Positions 1-7,113 of a stretch of 23,402 nucleotides of DNA are shown here, piece after piece. Each line of letters begins with the position of its first letter. Positions within the stretch are counted from its first letter, which is position 1. Location of the stretch: NCBI GenBank assembly GCA_963922705.1, contig CAWUJS010000028.1, forward strand, positions 1-23,402, given 5' to 3'. The DNA is from TMED27 sp963922705. Lineage in GTDB: Bacteria > Pseudomonadota > Alphaproteobacteria > Micavibrionales > Micavibrionaceae. A model generated the notes under the pieces. It was not told where the DNA came from, did no database searches, and saw only the letters and a program-made list of their open reading frames with translations. Made by a program: the position numbers and the translations under genes.

Positions 1-40
1 TTGTTGATTGTGCCCAACAATGAGATTTTCGCTGTAGATG

Positions 41-64
41 CGAACAAACCTGCGGTTTGCTTCG
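41..64. repeat. Intergenic palindromic hairpin next to a GTCATCCCCGC motif
   Basis: CGAA and CAAACC (41-50) pair with GGTTTG and TTCG (54-64) around a TGC loop, with one bulged C at 60. Directly beside it, read on the minus strand, is GTCATCCCCGCAC, a motif common in dispersed intergenic palindromes of proteobacteria. It lies downstream of cysS, where such elements often sit. A second short dyad, TTGTTG/CAACAA, is at 1-20. No T tract follows on either strand, so it is not an obvious terminator. Repeat status is inferred, because no second copy occurs in this window. Confidence 0.4.
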
Positions 65-132
65 TGCGGGGATGACGGTACTGTATTAAAAATCTAGCTG
101 TTAAATCCAAATGCAATCGCCATGCTATATGT

Positions 133-1497
133 TCAGACCTCAGTTTTTTTGACTTTTGCACCATCGGGCGTATCAACAATTTCATAGCCTTGCGCTGCAA
201 TTTCATCGCGTATTTCATCTGCACGCGCCCAGTTTTTATCGGCTTTGGCCTGTGCGCGTTTTGTCAGAAGCGCTGTAAAGTCAGGGATATCAGTATTATC
301 AAAGCCTAGCCACTCTTTAGGATCTTGTTGTAAAATACCAAGCACATGTCCCGCGACCAATAAGGCGCCTTTTAATTGCGGGGAATTCTCTTGTTTTAAG
401 AGTCCATTTAATTCAGACATGGCTAATGGTGTATTGAGGTCGTCACAAAGAGCATTCAAAATACTTTCAGGTAGGTTACTATTGTCCGCCTCTATTCCTG
501 CCATTTCATTTAACCTTGCATAAAAACGGTCAAGCTGTTTTTTGCTTTGGTAAATTTTATCGTCCGACCAATCCAGTGGTTGGCGGTAATGGGCAGATAA
601 AAGAGTGAGCCTTAAGGCTTCTCCGGAATGTTGTTCCAGTAAATCATGTGCCAATAAAAAATTGCCCAAAGATTTGGACATTTTTTCACCGTTAACAGTT
701 AAAAAGCCGTTATGCACCCAATAATTTACAAAAGCGGTTGGGTCATCCAAAATTCCGGCTCCAGAGCAGCTTTGTGCGATTTCATTCTCATGATGCGGGA
801 ATTTTAGATCTATGCCGCCGCCATGGATATCAAACGGTCTGCCTAGATGCGTTTCCGACATTGCTGAACACTCGATATGCCAGCCAGGGCGTCCGCGCCC
901 CCAGGGGCTGTCCCAGCCTGGCTCGTTATCATTTGAAGGTTTCCAGAGGACAAAATCCGTTGGATCTTTTTTATAAGAGGCGACTTCAACGCGCGCACCT
1001 GCGATTTGCTCATCGCGTGAGCTTCGGGAAAGTGCACCGTAAGCTGTATAAGATGGGACATGGAAAAGAACGTGACCATCTGCTTCATAGGCGTGCTCTT
1101 TATCAATCAGGCGTTCAATGAGTGCAATCATTTCATCAATATGCTCGGTTGCTTTTGGCTGAATATCCGGCAAAGCACATCCTAGAGCACCCATATCTTC
1201 ATTGTAAATACGCGTGTATTTTTGTGTGATGGACTCAATCGGCTCGCCAGTCTCTATAGAAGCCTTGATAATCTTGTCATCTACATCTGTAATGTTCGAA
1301 ACATATGTTACTTTTGGGTAAAGATGCTTTAAGATGCGTGATAGCAAATCAAACACAACTGCCATGCGTGCATTGCCGATATGCGCATAGTTATAAACCG
1401 TTGGACCGCATGCGTAGACTCTCACATGAGCGGGGTCAATTGGTTCAAAGACTTGTTTTTTGCGGGTCAGGCTATTGAAAATGGTGAGTTCTGGCAT
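133..1497 (-). CDS. cysS: Cysteine--tRNA ligase
   Basis: Class I aminoacyl-tRNA synthetase that charges tRNA-Cys in the cytoplasm. At 454 aa it has normal length for the bacterial family. The HIGH-type motif is HIGN at residues 39-42, the KMSKS motif appears intact as KMSKSLGN, and the zinc-site Cys30 sits in the conserved ACGPTVY context. A second expected zinc-site cysteine is in ECSAMS, and the histidines are in FPHHENE. The C-terminal part (LCDDLNTPLA, then RAQAKADKNWARADEIRDE) matches the helical anticodon-binding region. It is divergent from folE, with an 82-bp gap carrying an inverted repeat. No good terminator follows; a palindromic repeat lies about 70 bases past the stop. Confidence 0.97.
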   Translation of the reverse strand: MPELTIFNSLTRKKQVFEPIDPAHVRVYACGPTVYNYAHIGNARMAVVFDLLSRILKHLYPKVTYVSNITDVDDKIIKASIETGEPIESITQKYTRIYNEDMGALGCALPDIQPKATEHIDEMIALIERLIDKEHAYEADGHVLFHVPSYTAYGALSRSSRDEQIAGARVEVASYKKDPTDFVLWKPSNDNEPGWDSPWGRGRPGWHIECSAMSETHLGRPFDIHGGGIDLKFPHHENEIAQSCSGAGILDDPTAFVNYWVHNGFLTVNGEKMSKSLGNFLLAHDLLEQHSGEALRLTLLSAHYRQPLDWSDDKIYQSKKQLDRFYARLNEMAGIEADNSNLPESILNALCDDLNTPLAMSELNGLLKQENSPQLKGALLVAGHVLGILQQDPKEWLGFDNTDIPDFTALLTKRAQAKADKNWARADEIRDEIAAQGYEIVDTPDGAKVKKTEV

Positions 1498-1521
1498 ATT
1501 TACATCAAAGGTTTAGCGTTT

Positions 1522-1556
1522 TTTTCTAGCAAATTTTAGCTTAAGACGCTAGAAAA
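1522..1556. promoter_or_regulatory. 9-bp inverted repeat in the cysS-folE divergent gap
   Basis: TTTTCTAGC (1522-1530) and GCTAGAAAA (1548-1556) are perfect inverted copies separated by 17 bases, midway between the divergent starts of cysS and folE. A protein-binding dyad or a hairpin in the folE leader are both possible. No clear -35/-10 pair was found beside it, so its role is inferred from position only. Confidence 0.3.
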
Positions 1557-1579
1557 CACGAAACGAAAGGATTTTTCAA

Positions 1580-2206
1580 ATGGTTTCATCAAAGACAATA
1601 GAAGAAAACATCGTCAACCTTGGTGGCGATGAAAAATCAACCCGTCCTAACCGTGCTGAGGCAGAAGCGGCTGTGAAGACGCTTTTGGAATATATTGGCG
1701 AAGATCCAGGCCGTGAGGGTTTGATTGAAACGCCGGCACGCGTTATACGCGCTTATGATGAGTTTTTTGACGGGTATAACAAAGACCCTGCTAAAGAGCT
1801 TGGAAAGACTTTTGAGGATATTGAAGGCTTTGATGATATTGTTTTGGTTAAAGGCATACAATTTACTTCACATTGCGAGCATCATGTTGTGCCGATCAAT
1901 GGTGTTGCGCATGTTGCTTATTGGCCTGATCAGGCTGTTGTCGGGATTTCAAAACTTGCGCGTATTGTTGATATTTTTGGCAAACGTCTTGTCAGTCAGG
2001 AAAACATGACCAATGGTATTGCGAATTGTATTCAGGAGACGCTTAATCCAAAAGGTGTGGCGGTCTATATTGAAGCTGAGCATCAATGCATGTCAATTCG
2101 CGGCGTTAAAAAGCGCAGTAGCTCGACTGTAACCTCAACATTCAGAGGTATCTTGCAAGATGATAAATATGAGCGCGCGCGTTTCTTTGAGATGATTAAA
2201 TCGTAA
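1580..2206 (+). CDS. folE: GTP cyclohydrolase I
   Basis: Converts GTP to 7,8-dihydroneopterin triphosphate, the first step of tetrahydrofolate synthesis (and queuosine precursor supply), as a cytoplasmic zinc enzyme. The 208-aa protein has the family signatures in order: GLIETPARV (47-55), TSHCEHHVVPI (96-106), the SQENMTNGIA stretch (139-148) and EAEHQCMSIRGVKK (165-178). The zinc ligands are Cys99, His102 and Cys170, with His101 in the catalytic position. The ATG follows an AAAGGA ribosome-binding site by 8 bases. The first 25 residues are variable, as is usual. The gene stands alone: cysS diverges from it and the next gene downstream lies beyond a 166-bp gap holding a large palindrome. Confidence 0.97.
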   Translation: MVSSKTIEENIVNLGGDEKSTRPNRAEAEAAVKTLLEYIGEDPGREGLIETPARVIRAYDEFFDGYNKDPAKELGKTFEDIEGFDDIVLVKGIQFTSHCEHHVVPINGVAHVAYWPDQAVVGISKLARIVDIFGKRLVSQENMTNGIANCIQETLNPKGVAVYIEAEHQCMSIRGVKKRSSSTVTSTFRGILQDDKYERARFFEMIKS

Positions 2207-2222
2207 ACTATAGTCGATACAG

Positions 2223-2344
2223 TTTAAAATCGGACACCCAACGAAAATTGTTCGGCTTTTTCAAAATGTGACGACAACGTATGAACAATACTTTGAGGAG
2301 TACTTTGAAAAAACGACGATTTGCAGATTTGTCCGATTTTTAAA
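2223..2344. repeat. Degenerate 120-bp palindrome (MITE-like or structured RNA)
   Basis: TTTAAAATCGGACA (2223-2236) matches the reverse complement of TGTCCGATTTTTAAA (2330-2344) with one extra base. Inside, TTTTTCAAA (2257-2265) pairs perfectly with TTTGAAAAA (2304-2312), and the stretches between these blocks are also partly complementary. The whole folds into one long imperfect hairpin filling the folE to methyltransferase gap. Possible identities are a small non-autonomous mobile element with terminal inverted repeats or a structured 3' end or leader. No flanking target duplication was identified. Confidence 0.5.
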
Positions 2345-2372
2345 TGGAGTGACTATATGTTAGCTTGCCATT

Positions 2373-3569
2373 ATGAATGATCATACTTGGCAGGCTCTTC
2401 TTCATCCTGAAATCAAAGATTTTATCCGTGTGCATCATAATCATGATGTTCATAAACTTGCGCTTCAAAAACCGCCCAGGCCTGAATGGCCGTATGCCAT
2501 TATTCTTGATCAAATTAAGGCGCGACAAAAGGCGGCTGTAAAAATTCCAATATGGCTGGAGCAGTCCGATGTTATCTTTTCTTCATCTGATACGATGGAG
2601 CAGGCTTCGAGCTATGCAACGGCGCACTACAAAGCACAACTTTTTCATGGCAAAAGATTTGTTGATTTAACAGGCGGTAGCGGGATTGATAGCTGGGCGA
2701 TGCTGAAAAATTTTGCCGGCGCCACTATTATTGATACGCAAAAGGAGACAGCTTCTCTTTTGGCGCATAATTTAAACCTGCTTCATCAAAAGAAAATTGA
2801 TGTTCAAAATGGATCAGCAGAAGAGTTTGTTGCCAGTATGGAACCGGTTGATCTTGTGATGGTCGATCCGCAAAGGCGTAATGATAGTCGCAAGGGTATT
2901 TGTCGATTAGAAGATTGTACGCCGAATATCTTTGAACTTTTGCCGGATATTAAGGCAAAGCATATCCTATTAAAAGCCTCTCCTATGCTTGATATCACCA
3001 AGGCAATCGGGCAGCTCGGCTGTGTTGCGCATATTCACGTTTTGGAATGGCAAAATGAGTGTAAGGAAGTTCTTTTTATACTGGCGCATGATAAAGCATA
3101 CTCCGAAATTCCCATTACTGCTGTGAAGCTAGATGATCAAGGCACTATATTGCAATCTTTTACTTATACGGCTGAGCAGGAAAAAAATGCTGCAATGCGT
3201 CTGTCAGAGCCGCTTACATATCTTTATGAACCAGGCCCTGCCTTTATTAAGGCGGGTGGGTTTAAATCGATAGGTGCAGCCTATAATGCTGCAAAACTTG
3301 CGCCTAGCACGCATCTTTATACATCTGAAGAACGCATTGAGGATTTCCCCGGACGTATGTTCGAAATTTTGGGTATTTATAGTCCAAAAGCAAAATCTAT
3401 CCCCGTATCAAAAGCAAATTTAAAGGTAAGAAACTTTCCTGAAAGCCAGGTAACTTTAAAGAAAAAACTTAAAATAGAGGATGGGGGAAATGATTATTTA
3501 TTTGCCTGTAAATTATATGATGAAAAGACAGGGAAAGATACGCATAAAGTCATTCATTGTAAAAAATGA
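2373..3569 (+). CDS. Class I SAM-dependent methyltransferase with C-terminal THUMP-like domain
   Basis: A 398-aa protein resembling the Bacteroidota PG_1098-type methyltransferases, predicted to act on RNA; its substrate is not known to me. The N-terminal helical part (1-90) precedes a Rossmann-type methyltransferase core. Motif I is FVDLTGGSGID (96-106), an acidic residue follows the next strand (IIDTQ, 119-123), and the catalytic-loop region reads VDPQRR (164-169), like the DPARR motif of this family. The C-terminal part (about 270-398) carries YEPGPAFIKAGGF, HLYTSEE, EDFPGRMF and KVRNFPES, typical of the THUMP-like domain, and ends in a basic tail. No strong ribosome-binding site precedes this ATG. 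A GGAG at 2346-2349 fits better with a 7-codon upstream ORF (2357-2380) that overlaps the start. Convergent with engB, 9 bases apart. An acquisition from Bacteroidota is suspected. Confidence 0.82.
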   Translation: MNDHTWQALLHPEIKDFIRVHHNHDVHKLALQKPPRPEWPYAIILDQIKARQKAAVKIPIWLEQSDVIFSSSDTMEQASSYATAHYKAQLFHGKRFVDLTGGSGIDSWAMLKNFAGATIIDTQKETASLLAHNLNLLHQKKIDVQNGSAEEFVASMEPVDLVMVDPQRRNDSRKGICRLEDCTPNIFELLPDIKAKHILLKASPMLDITKAIGQLGCVAHIHVLEWQNECKEVLFILAHDKAYSEIPITAVKLDDQGTILQSFTYTAEQEKNAAMRLSEPLTYLYEPGPAFIKAGGFKSIGAAYNAAKLAPSTHLYTSEERIEDFPGRMFEILGIYSPKAKSIPVSKANLKVRNFPESQVTLKKKLKIEDGGNDYLFACKLYDEKTGKDTHKVIHCKK

Positions 3570-3578
3570 CTATATATT

Positions 3579-4211
3579 TCAGAGATAGGCGCTGATGACA
3601 GCCTTTAATTCAGCAATTCCATTGCCTTTAGATGCGCTTGTGACATAAATACTGGGATAGGCAGCAGGATGTTTTTTGATGATCTTTGTAGTCTTATCAC
3701 AAATTTTTTCCAATTCGGCGGCTTTTACTTTATCGATTTTTGTTAAAATAATACGGTAATTAACAGCAGCTTCATCGAGCATACCCATTAAGGCTATGTC
3801 GCTTTCTTTAAGGCCGTGACGTGAGTCAACCAGAATAAAAACGCAGCGCAGGGTTTGACGACCGCGCAGATAATCAAAGATAAGCTTTGTCCATTCATCG
3901 CGCTGTTCTTTAGAGACCTTCGCATAACCGTATCCTGGCATATCGACAATGTGGAGTTTATCGCCAAGGTTGAAATAATTGAGTTGTTGCGTACGTCCCG
4001 GCGTATTTGATGTTTTAGCCAGTGTTTTCCGGTTTGTTAGAGCATTCAGCAAAGATGATTTTCCGACATTTGATCGTCCAGCAAATGCAATTTCAGGAAG
4101 GGATGCTTCCGGGAGTTGTTTAAGCGCCGCAACGCCAAGCATAAAATCGCAAAATCCTGCAAAAAGTTTTCGTGCCTCTTCGAGTTCAGTTTTTGTAAAT
4201 TCTTCACTCAC
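3579..4211 (-). CDS. engB: Ribosome biogenesis GTP-binding protein EngB (YsxC/YihA)
   Basis: TRAFAC-class GTPase needed for assembly of the large ribosomal subunit. At 210 aa it is of normal length, and all G motifs are visible: G1 GRSNVGKS (45-52), G2 TPGRT (70-74), G3 DMPG (90-93), G4 TKID (157-160) and G5 SASKG (192-196). The start is GTG at 4211, six bases after the yidC stop, with only a weak purine-rich ribosome-binding site, so translational coupling to yidC is likely. It is the last gene of the rpmH-rnpA-yidD-yidC-engB block. In many alphaproteobacteria argB follows engB; here the neighbour is the convergent methyltransferase instead. Confidence 0.96.
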   Translation of the reverse strand: MSEEFTKTELEEARKLFAGFCDFMLGVAALKQLPEASLPEIAFAGRSNVGKSSLLNALTNRKTLAKTSNTPGRTQQLNYFNLGDKLHIVDMPGYGYAKVSKEQRDEWTKLIFDYLRGRQTLRCVFILVDSRHGLKESDIALMGMLDEAAVNYRIILTKIDKVKAAELEKICDKTTKIIKKHPAAYPSIYVTSASKGNGIAELKAVISAYL

Positions 4212-4217
4212 AAGCGT

Positions 4218-6152
4218 TTATTTCTTCTTTTTCTTGCTCTTTTTTGGTTTTGGCGGCTTGATTTGTTTAGGAAGCTCTTCTTGCGTCTCATCTTCAATAT
4301 CAGCATTGAGTTCTGCACGCTTGTCTGCTGCTTCTTTTGCATTCGCCTCTGCAATTTCTTCTGCCTTTGTTTCCCCAAAAAGATGGATTGGAACATTCAT
4401 GCGTTTCATGATAATGATCTGCTGTATAACGCCGATAAAAGCTGAGAAGGTCCAATAAACCACTAGTCCAGCGGCAAATCCTGCCATGATGAACGCAAAG
4501 AAATAGGGCATTATGCGGGCAATATCTCTTTGCATTTTATCTTGCGGCGGTGGGTTGAGGTTTTTTTGAACTACCATCGTTAGCAGCATTAAACATGGCC
4601 ACACACCGATCATAAGAATACCCGGTGGATCCCATGGAATAAGACCAAACAGGTTGAATATACTTGTGGGATCTGGTGCGGATAAATCTTTAATCCAGCC
4701 AAAAAACGGTTCATGGCGCATTTCGATTGTAACAAAGAGAACACGGTATAGTGCAAAGAAAATGGGAATTTGTAGTAGAATTGGAAGACATCCAGACATA
4801 GGGTTGACGCCTTCACGTTGGTAGAGCTTAATCAACTCTTCCTGCAATTTTTGCTTATCATCATCATATTCTTTTCTCAGCTCAATAATTTGCGGATTTA
4901 CCTTTTTCATGCCGGCAAAAGATTTGTATGAAAGATTTGTCAGCGGGAAGACGAGACTCCTGATAATGACTGTTAGTAAGATGATAGCAATACCAAAATT
5001 GCCTGTGAATTCACCCGCATAATGCAAGAAATAGAAGAAAGGCTTAGACATAAACCAAAGCCAGCCAAAGTTAATTGCTAAATTAAATTGCGGTATATCA
5101 AGGCTCTTCTCGTAATCTTTGAGCACCAGAACCTCTTTTGCGCCAAGAAAAAGCTTGCTATCAACAGTTTTTGTTTCACCTGCGGCAAGCTCAACAGAAG
5201 CACCCATAAAATCAGCCTGAAAACGCCCTATATTATTTTTATCCTTGCGTGTACCAGCATAGTTAAAACTGTATTTGACCTTTTGTCCTTGTGGCGGGAT
5301 CATTGCGCTGATCCAGTATTTGTCTGTAATTCCTATCCAGCCTTGTTTTGCGGTTTCTTCAAACTCCTCACCTTTGCGCATTTTCTTGTAGCTCAATTCC
5401 TGAAGCTTTTCGCCCACATAACCGATGGGGCCTTCATGTGAAATCCACGTTCCGGCAAAATTTGGTGGCTGGCCTTGTTGTGAGATCAAGCCATAAGGGT
5501 AGAGTACAATTGTCTTTCCAGTATTATTGGTAACACTTTGCTGAATTGAAAACATGTATTTGTCATCAAGAGAAACCATGCGTTTGAACCTTAACCCTTG
5601 CCCATTATCCCAAAAAAGCGTCACAGGTGTCTTCGGTGTAAGGTTACTATCACCTTCTACACGCCAAACAGTCTTTTTATCAGGGACAGCAATACTTTTA
5701 TCCGGTGCTATCCAGCCATATTCAACATGGCGCGGGAAAATAGTACGATCAGGTGATAATAAGGCTGCGTTCTGTTCCTTTTTCAATGTTTCAAAATGAT
5801 CAGAAAGGGCTAAATCATCGATACGTGCCCCTTTGGTTGTGATTGAGCCATGAATAGAGCCATTGTCGATTTTGATGCGATGTGCGAAGGCTTTTGTGAT
5901 GGCTTCGTCGCGTGGTAGAGGGTTTTTAAGTTCTGCGAGCTTGATAGCTTCGGGACTTTGCGGGTTAGCAGCAATTTCTGCCTCTTTTTCTTTTGCCAGA
6001 CGAAGTGCTTCTTTTTGCGGCCCGACAATGTAAAAATTATACGCAAAATATAAAATAGCCGCACACAGAAAGAAGATAAACATATTACGCATATCTTCAG
6101 GGTGCATTGCATTTTTATTATTAGGATTATTGTGATTATTCACATCGAACAT
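4218..6152 (-). CDS. yidC: Membrane protein insertase YidC
   Basis: Inserts and folds inner-membrane proteins, alone or with SecYEG. I place the start at the ATG at 6152 (644 aa, beginning MFDVNNHNNP), 16 bases past the yidD stop; an in-frame ATG at 6218 would overlap yidD and adds non-family sequence. TM1 is MFIFFLCAAILYFAYNFYIVG (about residues 24-44), written here as a single membrane segment. A large periplasmic P1 domain follows, then five more membrane segments from about PFFYFLHYAGEF onward. The groove arginine is in VIIRSLVFPLT, and the cytoplasmic loop holds QREGVNPMSGCLP. The tail is strongly basic (PPKPKKSKKKKK), as in ribosome-binding YidC tails. Gram-negative type. Confidence 0.96.
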   Translation of the reverse strand: MFDVNNHNNPNNKNAMHPEDMRNMFIFFLCAAILYFAYNFYIVGPQKEALRLAKEKEAEIAANPQSPEAIKLAELKNPLPRDEAITKAFAHRIKIDNGSIHGSITTKGARIDDLALSDHFETLKKEQNAALLSPDRTIFPRHVEYGWIAPDKSIAVPDKKTVWRVEGDSNLTPKTPVTLFWDNGQGLRFKRMVSLDDKYMFSIQQSVTNNTGKTIVLYPYGLISQQGQPPNFAGTWISHEGPIGYVGEKLQELSYKKMRKGEEFEETAKQGWIGITDKYWISAMIPPQGQKVKYSFNYAGTRKDKNNIGRFQADFMGASVELAAGETKTVDSKLFLGAKEVLVLKDYEKSLDIPQFNLAINFGWLWFMSKPFFYFLHYAGEFTGNFGIAIILLTVIIRSLVFPLTNLSYKSFAGMKKVNPQIIELRKEYDDDKQKLQEELIKLYQREGVNPMSGCLPILLQIPIFFALYRVLFVTIEMRHEPFFGWIKDLSAPDPTSIFNLFGLIPWDPPGILMIGVWPCLMLLTMVVQKNLNPPPQDKMQRDIARIMPYFFAFIMAGFAAGLVVYWTFSAFIGVIQQIIIMKRMNVPIHLFGETKAEEIAEANAKEAADKRAELNADIEDETQEELPKQIKPPKPKKSKKKKK

Positions 6153-6168
6153 GCGGTCTTTAAGCCCT

Positions 6169-6414
6169 TTAATCTTGATTTGATGTGTGTTTATAGCGGA
6201 TCGTCGGCACAGGATCAATGGGGTCTGAATGGTTCCATGGATGGCATTTTGAAAGCCTTTTTATCGCAAGCCATGTTCCTTTAAGCGATCCATGCGTTTC
6301 TATGGCTTCTGCGGCATAGTGGGAGCATGTGGGGTGGAAACGGCAGTTACGCCCCAAAAACGGCGATAAAGCATAGCTGTATGCTTTGATCAAAAAGATA
6401 ACTGGTTTTTTCAT
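6169..6414 (-). CDS. yidD: Membrane protein insertion efficiency factor YidD
   Basis: Small 81-aa protein that sits at the inner face of the membrane and assists YidC-dependent insertion. It shows the family pattern: an amphipathic N-terminal helix (KKPVIFLIKAYSYALSPF), then the conserved GRNCRFHPTCSHYAAEAI core with Cys24 and Cys30, then KGTWLAIKRLSKCHPW. The start codon overlaps the rnpA stop as ATGA, so translation is coupled. The C-terminus (PIDPVP) is typical. Confidence 0.95.
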   Translation of the reverse strand: MKKPVIFLIKAYSYALSPFLGRNCRFHPTCSHYAAEAIETHGSLKGTWLAIKRLSKCHPWNHSDPIDPVPTIRYKHTSNQD

Positions 6415-6776
6415 TGTTCAAGTAATCCCAGTTTTCCAAGGCACCATTGAATATCTTTTTTCAATGTTTCATAGGGGCGTTTGAGTGTTTGCGGCCTTCC
6501 GACCAAAATATAATCATGCCCTGTTTTTGCACATACAGGTAAAATATCAGCGGCAGCGGCTCTTAAACGCCGTTTAATACGATTACGTTTAACAGCAGAT
6601 TTATCTGTGCGTTTGGATACTGTATAACCAACGCGCCTGATATCATTTTCACCGGGTAAAGTTTGTATGATCAGGCCTTGGGATACCCACTTTTTGCCTT
6701 TGCTTTGAATTTTCAAAAAGTCGATCCGTTTTTTGATTTGTATTAAGCTGTTTTGCTGGGTTTTTGAGGCTTTCAT
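6411..6776 (-). CDS. rnpA: Ribonuclease P protein component
   Basis: Basic protein subunit of RNase P that supports 5' maturation of tRNA precursors. At 121 aa the family features are present: KKRIDFLKIQSKGKKW (15-30), RRVGYTVSKR (47-56) and the RNR signature KSAVKRNRIKRRLR (59-72). It lies between rpmH and yidD. Its ribosome-binding site is weak (GGTG about 10 bases upstream). An intrinsic terminator separates it from rpmH, so its expression depends on read-through or on an unseen promoter. Confidence 0.95.
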   Translation of the reverse strand: MKASKTQQNSLIQIKKRIDFLKIQSKGKKWVSQGLIIQTLPGENDIRRVGYTVSKRTDKSAVKRNRIKRRLRAAAADILPVCAKTGHDYILVGRPQTLKRPYETLKKDIQWCLGKLGLLEQ

Positions 6777-6790
6777 GTCGTGATCACACC

Positions 6791-6820
6791 AAAAAGGCGC
6801 AGTTATTGCTAAGCTGCGCC
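6791..6820 (-). terminator. Intrinsic terminator between rpmH and rnpA
   Basis: On the minus strand GGCGCAG, an 11-base loop and CTGCGCC form a 7-bp GC-rich stem followed directly by TTTTT. It starts 24 bases past the rpmH stop and ends 15 bases before rnpA. It likely reduces transcription from the strong rpmH promoter into rnpA, lowering RnpA relative to L34. Confidence 0.8.
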
Positions 6821-6843
6821 CTTGATTATTCTTTTAGCAATAA

Positions 6844-6978
6844 TTAGGCGCTGAGAACCTTACGGCCTTTAGCGCGGCGGCGTGCCAATACGTGGCGCCC
6901 ATTTTTTGTTGCCATACGTGCACGAAATCCATGTCTGCGTGCGCGAACGAGTCTACTTGGCTGGAATGTACGTTTCAT
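6844..6978 (-). CDS. rpmH: 50S ribosomal protein L34
   Basis: A 44-aa, very basic protein of the large ribosomal subunit. Translating the minus strand gives MKRTFQPSRLVRARRHGFRA at the start and ARRRAKGRKVLSA at the end, an almost canonical alphaproteobacterial L34. Length is exact for the family. It is preceded by a consensus promoter and followed by an intrinsic terminator, and it opens the conserved rpmH-rnpA-yidD-yidC-engB order. Confidence 0.97.
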   Translation of the reverse strand: MKRTFQPSRLVRARRHGFRARMATKNGRHVLARRRAKGRKVLSA

Positions 6979-6987
6979 ATCTCAAAT

Positions 6988-7003
6988 CGCTTTTTAAAAA
7001 GCG
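6988..7003. promoter_or_regulatory. 16-bp perfect palindrome in the rpmH leader
   Basis: CGCTTTTTAAAAAGCG is perfectly self-complementary and lies in the 5' untranslated region of rpmH, about 10 bases before its ATG. With no separate loop bases it would form only a small RNA hairpin, so a DNA-binding dimer site or a leader hairpin are both possible. Confidence 0.35.
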
Positions 7004-7026
7004 CCTCTAATTTTTAATTGAAGTGC

Positions 7027-7055
7027 TTTATAACCATGATTTACACGTATGTCAA
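7027..7055 (-). promoter_or_regulatory. Sigma70 promoter of rpmH
   Basis: On the minus strand: -35 TTGACA (7050-7055), 17-bp spacer, -10 TATAAA (7027-7032). The match to the housekeeping consensus is near perfect. Predicted start is around 7019-7021, giving a leader of about 40 nt for rpmH, fitting a highly expressed ribosomal gene. Confidence 0.85.
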
Positions 7056-7113
7056 ATCATGTTTTGATCTAGTCATTTATAGAAGAGAGCTATCAAGAAA
7101 ATATAGGGAAACT

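Noticed and set aside
1..75. An open plus-strand frame ending in TGA at 73-75
   Set aside because: It is short, overlaps the palindromic hairpin and reads no recognisable protein end, so the repeat is the better explanation.
3979..4458. Plus-strand ORFs opposite engB and yidC
   Set aside because: They are antisense to well-supported genes, have low-complexity Ser/Phe-rich translations and no ribosome-binding site.
6153..6218. Longer yidC start at 6218
   Set aside because: It would overlap yidD by 50 bases and adds 22 residues without family similarity; the ATG at 6152 begins after the yidD stop.
7018..7113. Longer start of the epimerase at 7018
   Set aside because: The extra 32 residues are not part of the SDR fold and the stretch overlaps the rpmH promoter; AGGGA precedes the ATG at 7114.
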